From Saprospiraceae bacterium (lineage in GTDB: Bacteria; Bacteroidota; Bacteroidia; Chitinophagales; Saprospiraceae), in contig JADKCF010000002.1 in assembly GCA_016714765.1 (NCBI GenBank), forward strand, positions 62,001 to 126,000: 64,000 nt of DNA, read 5' to 3'. A program made the translations under genes and the position numbers. Below are positions 17,693-26,146 of this stretch, piece by piece. The notes beneath the pieces were generated by a model that did no database searches, was not told the origin of the DNA, and worked only from the letters and a program-made list of their open reading frames with translations. How positions within the stretch are numbered: the stretch's first letter is position 1; each line of letters starts with the position of its first letter.

Positions 17693-18727
17693 ATGACAAT
17701 AATCATTTTTAAGGTGGTCCTGGTTCTGGTTTTATTTTTAGTATCAATAACCATTGCAGCGTACAGCACATTTTCCGAACGAAAAGTGGCTGCATTTATA
17801 CAGGATAGATTAGGCCCCAACAGAGCCGGTCCATTCGGATTGCTCCAGCCGCTGGCAGATGGGGTAAAAATGATAATGAAAGAAGAAATCATACCGACTA
17901 CGTCCAATACCATTTTATTTGTAGGTGGTCCGGCAATTACCATGATCACTGCGCTGATGACCAGTGCAGTCATACCCTGGGGACCGTCGATTACTATAGC
18001 CGGACAGAAAGTAGCCCTTCAGGTTGCGGACATCAATGTAGGTGTACTCTATGTAATGGGTGTAGTCAGCCTCGGCGTATACGGTATCATGATAGGCGGC
18101 TGGGCATCCAATAATAAATTTGCACTCCTAGGAGCAGTAAGAGCTTCTACACAGATGATCAGCTATGAGCTGGCCATGGGAATGAGCGTGATAGCCATCA
18201 TTATGACTACAGGTTCATTAAGTATAGGTAATATTGTCCATCATCAGAATGGCTGGCATGGTATGGAATGGAACATCATTGCCCAGCCATTAGGGTTTCT
18301 TATTTTTTTGATTTGTGCTTTTGCCGAATGCAACAGAACACCCTTCGACCTGCCGGAGAGTGAGACTGAGCTCGTAGGTGGCTATCACACCGAGTATTCC
18401 AGTATGAAACTCGGATTTTACCTTTTTGCAGAGTATGTAAATATGTTTATTTCCTCTGCTATGATCACTTGTCTGTATTTTGGAGGCTATAATTTTCCTC
18501 TTATGGACTGGGTACAAAGCAACACCAATGAGATCTGGTTCGCTTTGATTTGTGTTGGTGTCTTCCTTGCAAAAATCATCTTTTTCATCTTTTTCTTTAT
18601 GTGGATTCGATGGACTATACCGAGATTCAGATTCGACCAATTAATGAACCTGGGCTGGAAAGTCTTATTACCATTGTCTATTTTAAATATGCTTTTGACA
18701 GGGGCATTTATCATTTTTAACCAATAA
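17693..18727 (+). CDS. nuoH: NADH-quinone oxidoreductase subunit H
   Basis: A 344-residue membrane subunit with the NuoH signatures ERKVAAFIQDRLGPNRAGPF near the start and FAECNRTPFDLPESETELVG in the middle, followed by GYHTEYSSMKLGFYLFAEY. NuoH forms the quinone tunnel at the junction of the two arms. The conserved acidic residues of the E-S-E-x-E-L-V-x-G-Y loop are intact. It is followed two bases later by nuoI. Confidence 0.96.
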   Translation: MTIIIFKVVLVLVLFLVSITIAAYSTFSERKVAAFIQDRLGPNRAGPFGLLQPLADGVKMIMKEEIIPTTSNTILFVGGPAITMITALMTSAVIPWGPSITIAGQKVALQVADINVGVLYVMGVVSLGVYGIMIGGWASNNKFALLGAVRASTQMISYELAMGMSVIAIIMTTGSLSIGNIVHHQNGWHGMEWNIIAQPLGFLIFLICAFAECNRTPFDLPESETELVGGYHTEYSSMKLGFYLFAEYVNMFISSAMITCLYFGGYNFPLMDWVQSNTNEIWFALICVGVFLAKIIFFIFFFMWIRWTIPRFRFDQLMNLGWKVLLPLSILNMLLTGAFIIFNQ

Positions 18728-18729
18728 AT

Positions 18730-19278
18730 ATGCAATCACTTACCAATAGGAGTAAAGTTGTTTCAAACAAGCAAATGACCTTGTCGGAAAAATTGTATAT
18801 CCCTGCGATATTGGCAGGATTGCAAGTGACAATTCAGCATTTCTTTAAAAAGAAGGTGACAATAAATTATCCTGAGGAAACAAGGGAACATAGTAAATTT
18901 TTCAGAGGGAGACATGTGCTGAAACGGGATGATCAGGGTCGTGAAAATTGTACTGCTTGTGGCCTATGTGCTGTGGCTTGTCCTGCAGAGGCTATAACCA
19001 TGGTTGCTGAAGAAAGAAAAAAAGGAGAAGAACACCTCTACAGGGAAGAAAAATATGCAGCCGAATATGATATCAATATGCTCAGATGTATATTTTGTGG
19101 ACTTTGTGAGGAAGCATGCCCCAAAGATGCCATTTATCTTACCAACAGGATCAGTCTGTCCAACTATGACAGAAATCAATTTATTTATACCAAAGACATG
19201 CTATTAGAGGGAAATGAGGAAGACCTCAGGATCAATATTGATAACAGGAGAAATGGTGTCCGTGAAGGAGCCAACTAG
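18730..19278 (+). CDS. nuoI: NADH-quinone oxidoreductase subunit I
   Basis: The 182-residue product has two 4Fe-4S motifs, CTACGLCAVACPAEAI and CIFCGLCEEACPKDAI, carrying clusters N6a and N6b that pass electrons towards N2. The N-terminal 40 or so residues hold an amphipathic stretch that would lie on the membrane surface. ATG 18730 follows nuoH by two bases; ATG 18775 (MTLSEKLYIPAI) is an equally reasonable start. The C-terminal tail is basic and polar. Confidence 0.95.
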   Translation: MQSLTNRSKVVSNKQMTLSEKLYIPAILAGLQVTIQHFFKKKVTINYPEETREHSKFFRGRHVLKRDDQGRENCTACGLCAVACPAEAITMVAEERKKGEEHLYREEKYAAEYDINMLRCIFCGLCEEACPKDAIYLTNRISLSNYDRNQFIYTKDMLLEGNEEDLRINIDNRRNGVREGAN

Positions 19279-19308
19279 TTTTTAGAAGTATAAAACACAA
19301 CAAATCAG

Positions 19309-19815
19309 ATGACCGAAATATTGTTTTATTCTTTATCAATCATAGCGATAGCCACTAGCCTTTTGATGATTTTTCACAAAAACGCCATGTATAGTGTATT
19401 GTTTTTGCTGGCTTGTTTTTTTTCTATTGCAGGACTATTTGTGATGTTGAACGCACAGTTTCTGGCTGTAGTACACATCATAGTGTATGCCGGAGCTATC
19501 ATGGTACTTTTTTTGTATGTCATTATGTTTCTTAATATGAGCACTCCTATCACCATCAGAAAAAGTAAACTGGTCATGTTTGCAGCTGTTTTGACGGGAT
19601 TGATGATGGCATTTTTACTCGTAGTGAGTGTGTGGCAAACACAGGCTTTCGGTCAGCATCCGGAGATCGTAGACCAAAATATCGGTTTGGCAAAAACACT
19701 TGGAAAAGTATTATTTAATGAATATCTCATACCATTCGAACTTACAAGTATATTATTTATTTCCTCTATGGTAGGAGTCGTAATCTTTAATAAAAAAGAA
19801 GTGGAAGATGAATGA
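19309..19815 (+). CDS. nuoJ: NADH-quinone oxidoreductase subunit J
   Basis: A 168-residue protein with five membrane helices. It shows the NuoJ block around residues 40-75 (FVMLNAQFLAVVHIIVYAGA and then IMVLFLYVIMFLN), where helix 3 carries the conserved glycine/tyrosine bulge that couples quinone chemistry to proton movement. It overlaps nuoK by eight bases, indicating coupled translation. Confidence 0.94.
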   Translation: MTEILFYSLSIIAIATSLLMIFHKNAMYSVLFLLACFFSIAGLFVMLNAQFLAVVHIIVYAGAIMVLFLYVIMFLNMSTPITIRKSKLVMFAAVLTGLMMAFLLVVSVWQTQAFGQHPEIVDQNIGLAKTLGKVLFNEYLIPFELTSILFISSMVGVVIFNKKEVEDE

Positions 19816-20146
19816 ACTTATAAACTTGAAAGACCAACTCAGGATCATTCCCCTGGAGCATTATGTTTTTTTGTGTATTATACTTTTCAGCATTGGTGTC
19901 ATGGGCGTGCTGCTGAGAAGAAATATGATTATTGTTTTTCTGAGCATTGAGCTCATGTTAAATTCCATCAACTTGCTGGCGGTAACTTTTTCAGTATATC
20001 ACAATGATGCATCTGGACAAGCTTTTGTCTTTTTTGTAATGGTAGTGGCTGCTGCTGAAGTGGCCGTAGGGTTGGCCATGCTGGTTTTAATATTTAGAAA
20101 TATCAAATCAGTAGACATTAATGCACTAAATCATCTGAAATGGTAA
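19808..20146 (+). CDS. nuoK: NADH-quinone oxidoreductase subunit K
   Basis: This 112-residue three-helix subunit has the diagnostic acidic residues in NMIIVFLSIELMLNSINLL and the second in VAAAEVAVGLAMLVLIFRN. NuoK resembles MrpC and lies in the proton-translocating membrane arm. It overlaps nuoJ and ends about 48 bases before the GTG start of nuoL. Confidence 0.96.
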   Translation: MNELINLKDQLRIIPLEHYVFLCIILFSIGVMGVLLRRNMIIVFLSIELMLNSINLLAVTFSVYHNDASGQAFVFFVMVVAAAEVAVGLAMLVLIFRNIKSVDINALNHLKW

Positions 20147-20194
20147 CCACACAAAATCTTTTATTCATTAACATAAACCTTATCTAAGGAAATA

Positions 20195-22093
20195 GTGGAA
20201 AATAATATACTTCAACTCATCACCATACTTATACCCGGGCTGCCGTTGCTAGGTTTTATACTTCATTATATTTTTAATGATAAAATATCTGAAAAGATTT
20301 CCGGAATGCACGCCACTTTATGGGTTTTCCTTGCTTTTATTTTATCATGTACAGTATTTTATTCGATAGGTGACAAGGGTCAGATACAGACACATTTATT
20401 TTCTTGGATAAATACGGGAGACCTAAACATTCCTATGGCTTTTATTATTGATCAACTGTCATCCATCATGATGCTTTTGATTACCGGAGTAGGCAGTTTG
20501 ATACACATATATTCCATTGGTTATATGCATGGGGACAAAGGGTTTAACAGATTTTTTGCTTACCTCAATCTTTTCATTTTTTTTATGCTTCTACTAGTGA
20601 TGGCAGACAATTATGTGCTTATGTTCGTAGGGTGGGAAGGTGTAGGTCTTTGTTCATGGTTACTTATAGGTTTTTGGTATCAGAATCAGGAATACAATAA
20701 AGCCGCCAACAAGGCATTTATAATGAACCGAATAGGCGATTTGGCAATGATCATTGCCATGTTTTTGATTTTTAACCAATTTGGTACTTTAATCATACAG
20801 GATGTGATCTCAGAGGCAACTGTCCCGGGGTCTTTGCACATACATCTGGGAGGGATTACCCTACTTCTTTTTATAGCAGCTACAGGAAAAAGTGCTCAGA
20901 TTCCTTTGTTCACCTGGTTGCCGGATGCGATGGCTGGACCTACACCAGTAAGTGCCCTTATCCACGCAGCTACGATGGTGACAGCTGGCATTTATCTTAT
21001 CATAAGAAACAATGTATTATTTTCGATGACACCCGATACCATGACAGTGATTATGGTGACAGGCATTGTTACTGCGATTTTTGCAGGAAGTATAGCTGTA
21101 AAACAAAATGATATAAAAAAAATACTGGCATACTCTACAGTCAGTCAGCTGGGATTGATGTTTTTCGCTTTAGGTCTTGGTGCATATGCCGCGGCATTTT
21201 TTCATTTGATTACTCATGCCTTCTTTAAGGCTTTATTATTCCTTGGTGCTGGTAGCATTATTCATGGACTACATGGTGAGCAGGACATCAGAAAGATGGG
21301 GGGATTGCACAGATATATGAAAACCACGCATTGGGTATATTTTATCGGCTTGTTGGCCATAATGGCTGTACCACCATTTTCTGGATTTTTCTCAAAAGAT
21401 GGAATTCTCATTGCAGCATATCATAAAAGTCCATTGTTGTGGGGTCTTGGATTGGCCTCGGGTATGCTGACAGTGTTTTATATGATGAGGTCTTACTTAC
21501 TGGTTTTTCATGGTGATTCGAGAGTAGAAAAAGATACGATGAAGCACATACACGAATCACCTCCTGTGATGACTGTACCGCTCATTCTTTTGAGTGTATT
21601 GGCACTATTGGGTGGAATCATCAACTTACCGCATATATTTCACGGCAATACATGGCTCCAACATTATCTTACACCTATACTGACAGAAGGAAGTATTCAC
21701 GCTGATATTGCATTGGAATATATACTGATGGGCATATCTGTGTCAGCAGTAGCGTTGGTCAGTTATTTTGCATACAGGATTTATATAGTCAAAGGAGCTG
21801 TCCCGTCCGAAAATAATGAAACACAAGGATTCCTGTCCCAATTACTATCTTCCAGGTATTATGTGGATGAGATATATCAGGCTGTCATTGTTCAGCCTTT
21901 TTACAAGATATCGGCCTTTTTTTATAATATACTTGATCTTAAGATCATCGATGGTGCCGTAAATGGGTTAGGCAAATTATCATTTTTTATCTCAGGTCAT
22001 GCGAAAGAAACCCAGAATGGAAACATCAGTTATTATTTATTTGCCATGGCTCTGGGTATGGGTGGCATCTTATTTTTATTCCTATTATTTTAA
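20195..22093 (+). CDS. nuoL: NADH-quinone oxidoreductase subunit L
   Basis: A 632-residue antiporter-like subunit with VGWEGVGLCSWLLIGFWYQN, ATGKSAQIPLFTWLPDAMAG with PTPVSALIHAATMVTAGIYL, and NDIKKILAYSTVSQLGLMFF. These match the proton-channel Glu, Lys and His positions of NuoL. The C-terminal part contains the long lateral helix region (ILDLKIIDGAVNGLGKLS) before a final anchor. The start is GTG at 20195, which gives the expected N-terminus (ENNILQLITILIPGLPLL); no ATG in frame lies nearby. Compare dabB at 2992, a shorter relative with the same core motifs. Confidence 0.96.
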   Translation: MENNILQLITILIPGLPLLGFILHYIFNDKISEKISGMHATLWVFLAFILSCTVFYSIGDKGQIQTHLFSWINTGDLNIPMAFIIDQLSSIMMLLITGVGSLIHIYSIGYMHGDKGFNRFFAYLNLFIFFMLLLVMADNYVLMFVGWEGVGLCSWLLIGFWYQNQEYNKAANKAFIMNRIGDLAMIIAMFLIFNQFGTLIIQDVISEATVPGSLHIHLGGITLLLFIAATGKSAQIPLFTWLPDAMAGPTPVSALIHAATMVTAGIYLIIRNNVLFSMTPDTMTVIMVTGIVTAIFAGSIAVKQNDIKKILAYSTVSQLGLMFFALGLGAYAAAFFHLITHAFFKALLFLGAGSIIHGLHGEQDIRKMGGLHRYMKTTHWVYFIGLLAIMAVPPFSGFFSKDGILIAAYHKSPLLWGLGLASGMLTVFYMMRSYLLVFHGDSRVEKDTMKHIHESPPVMTVPLILLSVLALLGGIINLPHIFHGNTWLQHYLTPILTEGSIHADIALEYILMGISVSAVALVSYFAYRIYIVKGAVPSENNETQGFLSQLLSSRYYVDEIYQAVIVQPFYKISAFFYNILDLKIIDGAVNGLGKLSFFISGHAKETQNGNISYYLFAMALGMGGILFLFLLF

Positions 22094-22096
22094 ATC

Positions 22097-23569
22097 ATGC
22101 TTACATTATTCATTATATTATTTCCTTTTGTATCAGCGGCAATCATTTTATTATCGCCCTCTGAATACACAAAAAAGCTGGCAGTAGCCTCGGGATTGGG
22201 TACTATCGGTTTGACTTTGGTGGCCATGGGCAACTACCAAAGCACACAAGCAGATAAGATTTGGGAACTAAACCTCCCTTGGATAAAATCTCTTGGAATA
22301 AGCTTTCATGTAGGCATGGATGGAATCAGTTTAGTAATGCTCATGCTAAGTAGTTTTGTCACACTTATGGCGGTTTTAACGTCGCTCAATGACAAGTTTG
22401 CAAAACTGCCCTTGTACTACGCCCTCCTACTGATTATGCAGGGTGCCATGAATGGCGTATTTGTGTCATTAGACCTTTTTATTTACTATATCTTTTGGGA
22501 ATTGGCGCTTATTCCTGCTTATTTTCTCATTCTGATGTGGGGAGATGGAGAGACAAGGATGACAACCATCAAATTTTTTCTTTATACTCTGATGGGCAGT
22601 CTTTTTATGCTTCTAGGTATAATCTGGTTGGGCAATATGGGACCATCTGCGGGATATGATATCAATACCATCTATGACCTCGTGATAGGGAAAGACAGAC
22701 AACTGTACATATTTATGATGTTTATGTTTGCCTATGCGATAAAAATTCCTATATTTCCTTTCCATACATGGCAGCCTGACACATATACAAAAGCACCTGT
22801 AGCCGTAACGATCATGTTATCAGGTATCATGCTAAAAATGGCAATTTATAGTATTATACGCTGGGTCATTCCGGTAGTGCCTCTGGCAGTCGAAGTTTAT
22901 GGTAAATATTTTATATTGGCAGCAGTAGTGGGTATACTTTATGCCTCTATGATAGCCTTGGTCCAAAAGGACTTAAAAAGACTCTTTGCATATGCGTCCA
23001 TTGCCCATGTTGGGCTTATTACTGCAGGTATCCTGACGGTGACCAAAACAGGAGTGCAGGGAGGTATCCTCCAAATGTTGGCACATGGTGTCAATGTAGT
23101 TGGATTGTTTTATATCACACAGATATTAAGGAGGTACAAGGGAACGAATGAAATCACTGCATTCGGCGGTATTAGGATTACGGCACCTGTTTTTGCAGGT
23201 TTTTATATGGTCATCATGTTTGGAAGCATTGCTCTTCATCTGACCAATGGTTTTCCGGGAGAATTTATGCTGCTGAATGCATTATATCAAACTTATCCAT
23301 GGATGAGCTTGGTAGCAGCTTCCGGTGTGATATTAGGGGCAGTGTATATGTTGGTTTCGTATCAGAAAGTCATGTCGGGAGAGATACCTGATGGAGATGG
23401 AGGGGTGCCAGCGCTTAACAATATAGATAAGCTGGTTTTTATACCTGTAATACTCATGATTTTGGCAGCGGGCTTATTTCCACAGTGGATTATGAATATC
23501 TCCGATGGTTCAGTAGATAAAATTATTAATTTATACCAGACAGAAGTAAATACATTTTTAAATAAATGA
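22097..23569 (+). CDS. nuoM: NADH-quinone oxidoreductase subunit M
   Basis: This 490-residue protein is the second antiporter-like subunit. It shows FHVGMDGISLVMLMLSSF, FWELALIPAYFLILMWG (channel Glu), FAYAIKIPIFPFHTWQPDTY (channel Lys) and ALVQKDLKRLFAYASIAHVG. These are standard NuoM motifs. It begins three bases after nuoL and overlaps nuoN by four bases (ATGA), so the last three genes are tightly linked. Confidence 0.96.
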   Translation: MLTLFIILFPFVSAAIILLSPSEYTKKLAVASGLGTIGLTLVAMGNYQSTQADKIWELNLPWIKSLGISFHVGMDGISLVMLMLSSFVTLMAVLTSLNDKFAKLPLYYALLLIMQGAMNGVFVSLDLFIYYIFWELALIPAYFLILMWGDGETRMTTIKFFLYTLMGSLFMLLGIIWLGNMGPSAGYDINTIYDLVIGKDRQLYIFMMFMFAYAIKIPIFPFHTWQPDTYTKAPVAVTIMLSGIMLKMAIYSIIRWVIPVVPLAVEVYGKYFILAAVVGILYASMIALVQKDLKRLFAYASIAHVGLITAGILTVTKTGVQGGILQMLAHGVNVVGLFYITQILRRYKGTNEITAFGGIRITAPVFAGFYMVIMFGSIALHLTNGFPGEFMLLNALYQTYPWMSLVAASGVILGAVYMLVSYQKVMSGEIPDGDGGVPALNNIDKLVFIPVILMILAAGLFPQWIMNISDGSVDKIINLYQTEVNTFLNK

Positions 23570-24954
23570 ATGCAATAATCATATTGGCTATCACCGGCAT
23601 CATTGCTATGTTTCTTGGAGTATTCAAGAAAAAGTATCTTGGTTTACCCGTAGTGCTTTCAGCAAGCATCATTACTATCATCGTGATTTTGACAGGCTGG
23701 TCGGGAGATTATTCCTCTATCATGCATAATATGCTTTTGGTAGATCGGTTTGCCAGTGTATTCAGCGTAACAATGATAGGCGTTTCTATAGGTATTTTTT
23801 TTATGTGTCACTATTATTACAATCAAAGTATAGAACATCTGACCGACCTTTATGCCCTTTTTGTTTTTTCACTTACAGGAGGTTTGATGCTGGTGTCGTT
23901 TCAGAATCTTGTCATGTTATTTGTAGGAACTGAAATTTTGTCCATACCACTATACATTCTTGCTGCCAGCAACAGGAGAAATATCGCTTCCAATGAAGCA
24001 GGCTTGAAATACTACCTTATGGGTTCGTTTGCAACGTGCTTTTTACTTTTGGGTATCACTTTTGTATATGGGGCGACAGCCACTTTTGATATGAATGAGA
24101 TCTCGATACTTGTCAATCAAAATCCCGCTATCCTCCCCGGTTTATTTAACACAGGCGTATTGTTGATTTTGTGTGCATTGATTTTTAAAATTTCAGCTGT
24201 ACCATTTCATTTTTGGGCTCCCGATGTATATCAGGGTTCGCCCACAGTGCTCACTGCCTATGTTTCTACAGTGGTTAAAATAGCCGTGTTTGGGGCTATG
24301 ATCAGATTTTTACACAACTTCAATCTGATGACCTCTGATAATATGTGGTTTTACCTGATTGCTATAGTCTCAGTATTGACTATGATTTTTGGAAATATTC
24401 TTAGTATTTACCAAAGTAATTTTAAAAGATTGCTTGCCTATTCCGGAATTGCCAATGCTGGATTTGTCCTGGTTGCTGTGGCATCTCTTAATCAGGCCAC
24501 ATATGAATATATACTTTATTATTTTGCAGGATACAGCGTACCGACTATCATTCTGTTTACATTGTATTCGACGATAAAAAACCAAACAGGCATCGATTCA
24601 CTGGAGGGAATGAAAGGTTTGATGCAGAACAACAAACTCATCACCTTGACTATGATCGTGATGTTGCTTTCATATATTGGTATTCCTCCTTTGGCTGGTT
24701 TTTTTGGTAAATATTATATTCTGAGCAATGCTGTTCAGGCTGGTAATATCTGGCTTATGCTCATTGCGCTGGTGACATCTGTACTTGCAGCTTTTAATTA
24801 TCTACGGATTATTTCATACACCGTACAACAAACAAATAATGCTATCCCCACCATACGTATAGGCAAGGCCTACAGGTCGTTTTTACTGGCAGGGATAGCA
24901 CTTGTAATAATTATCGGACTAGCTCCAGATTATTTCATTGACATGATGAAATAA
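23566..24954 (+). CDS. nuoN: NADH-quinone oxidoreductase subunit N
   Basis: The 462-residue third antiporter-like subunit, with FVGTEILSIPLYILAASNRRN, ALIFKISAVPFHFWAPDVYQ followed by GSPTVLTAYVSTVVKIAVF, and SNFKRLLAYSGIANAGFVLV. It closes the operon. Only 28 bases separate its stop from the end of the convergent M4 protease gene. That gap holds an imperfect hairpin (AGGACACTTT/AAAGTCCT) too weak to call a terminator. Confidence 0.95.
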   Translation: MNAIIILAITGIIAMFLGVFKKKYLGLPVVLSASIITIIVILTGWSGDYSSIMHNMLLVDRFASVFSVTMIGVSIGIFFMCHYYYNQSIEHLTDLYALFVFSLTGGLMLVSFQNLVMLFVGTEILSIPLYILAASNRRNIASNEAGLKYYLMGSFATCFLLLGITFVYGATATFDMNEISILVNQNPAILPGLFNTGVLLILCALIFKISAVPFHFWAPDVYQGSPTVLTAYVSTVVKIAVFGAMIRFLHNFNLMTSDNMWFYLIAIVSVLTMIFGNILSIYQSNFKRLLAYSGIANAGFVLVAVASLNQATYEYILYYFAGYSVPTIILFTLYSTIKNQTGIDSLEGMKGLMQNNKLITLTMIVMLLSYIGIPPLAGFFGKYYILSNAVQAGNIWLMLIALVTSVLAAFNYLRIISYTVQQTNNAIPTIRIGKAYRSFLLAGIALVIIIGLAPDYFIDMMK

Positions 24955-24982
24955 AAATCAGGACACTTTTATCAAAGTCCTC

Positions 24983-26146
24983 TTATTGTTGTTTTATAAA
25001 TTTAAGTGTCTCGCGTGTGGTGTCCAGCACTATACTCAGAAAATATGTTCCTGATGGCAACCCACTTACATCCAAATTTATTCTGCCTGATGCTGCACTA
25101 ATTTTACTGAAAGAACTTACTTGTTGTCCCATACCATTCAATATTTCCAAACCTACATTTCCTTTTAGTTCCTGATGTATGATTAGATCCAAAGACTGAC
25201 TTGTCGGATTATTGACAAGACTAGCAATTGCGGTTTCTTTTAAATCTGTATTATCTGTTTCGGATAGTACTCTATTGCCATTACTAAACCAAACTGCCCA
25301 TCTTTTGCCGGCAATGAATACTGTTGGGTTAGCAGAAGGCTCTATCTTATTGGTTTTCAGATTGACAATACCTACATTATATGAAAAGAATGAGCCTTCA
25401 GTATCAAAAAGGAGCTTATTGTCTTTACTGCTGTAATTGGGGTATCCGAGATTGTTTCCATTTTCATATATCGATTTTACTTCGCCGGTTTCGGTATTAG
25501 AACCCAATATAGTCACGTCACCATTTTCGTCAATGTAATCAAATGCTATGATATAAGGACTATTTTTGGAGAATGTAGGATTACCCACACTGACATTTTC
25601 TGGCAGTGAAGTAAATAATTTTTCGATCTTACCCAATGAGAAAGTTTTCGAAGAGTTGTTCCATACTTTTATAAAACTTATGTCCCAATAGGATATAGAC
25701 CCGGCAGTAGAGCTTTTTATCTCATTTTCAGCATCATAAACGATGTATTCGCCTGTTGCATCAAACTCCATTGCGTCTGCAAAATTGACATCTCCGGTTG
25801 TCACACCATTAGAATAGGTAGGGTTATAAAGCTCGAAAGTATTGTCTACTGTACCTGCACTGCCAAAATAAAATACTATTATCTCATTTACTTTTTCTTT
25901 AGTAAGGGCAGCTATTTTGAATCCGTCCTTTGAAATGATAGCGTTTCGCCACACAGGATTATTTTCGATAATCTGTTCCTGTGGAGTGACAGGAGATTTA
26001 GACCAGTCAATAAAGATATAATGCATCTTTTCGTCAGTGCCGATAAAGACAATCTCCTTACCATCATCTGAGATACTGGGTTTTGACAAAACACCTGAAT
26101 TGGATATGGTTCCCAGGTTGTTTCCATTGGTATCGTATAAAAACAA
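24983..26146 (-). CDS. C-terminal part of the frameshifted M4 metalloprotease: PD40-like propeller and T9SS type A sorting domain
   Basis: This frame is the continuation of the M4 protease read from 28095. In-frame coding extends upstream of the first ATG to about 26222 (NYETDLDTNPGQEF). It contains WD40/PD40-like repeats (KPSISDDGKEIVFIGT, NPTFSKNSPYIIAFDYID, YPNYSSKDNKLLFD) and ends with a T9SS sorting domain (SLVNNPTSQSLDLIIHQELK, then GLPSGTYFLSIVLDTTRETL). The latter sends proteins through the type IX system to the cell surface or medium. It should not be read as an independent gene: no promoter or plausible start is present, and adding one G to a G5 tract at 26220-26224 joins it to the protease. 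Confidence 0.85.
   Translation of the reverse strand: MFLYDTNGNNLGTISNSGVLSKPSISDDGKEIVFIGTDEKMHYIFIDWSKSPVTPQEQIIENNPVWRNAIISKDGFKIAALTKEKVNEIIVFYFGSAGTVDNTFELYNPTYSNGVTTGDVNFADAMEFDATGEYIVYDAENEIKSSTAGSISYWDISFIKVWNNSSKTFSLGKIEKLFTSLPENVSVGNPTFSKNSPYIIAFDYIDENGDVTILGSNTETGEVKSIYENGNNLGYPNYSSKDNKLLFDTEGSFFSYNVGIVNLKTNKIEPSANPTVFIAGKRWAVWFSNGNRVLSETDNTDLKETAIASLVNNPTSQSLDLIIHQELKGNVGLEILNGMGQQVSSFSKISAASGRINLDVSGLPSGTYFLSIVLDTTRETLKFIKQQ

Noticed and set aside
24955..24990. Hairpin AGGACACTTT/AAAGTCCT between nuoN and the protease gene
   Set aside because: The stem is interrupted by a bulge and lacks a proper T-run, so it is not called a terminator.
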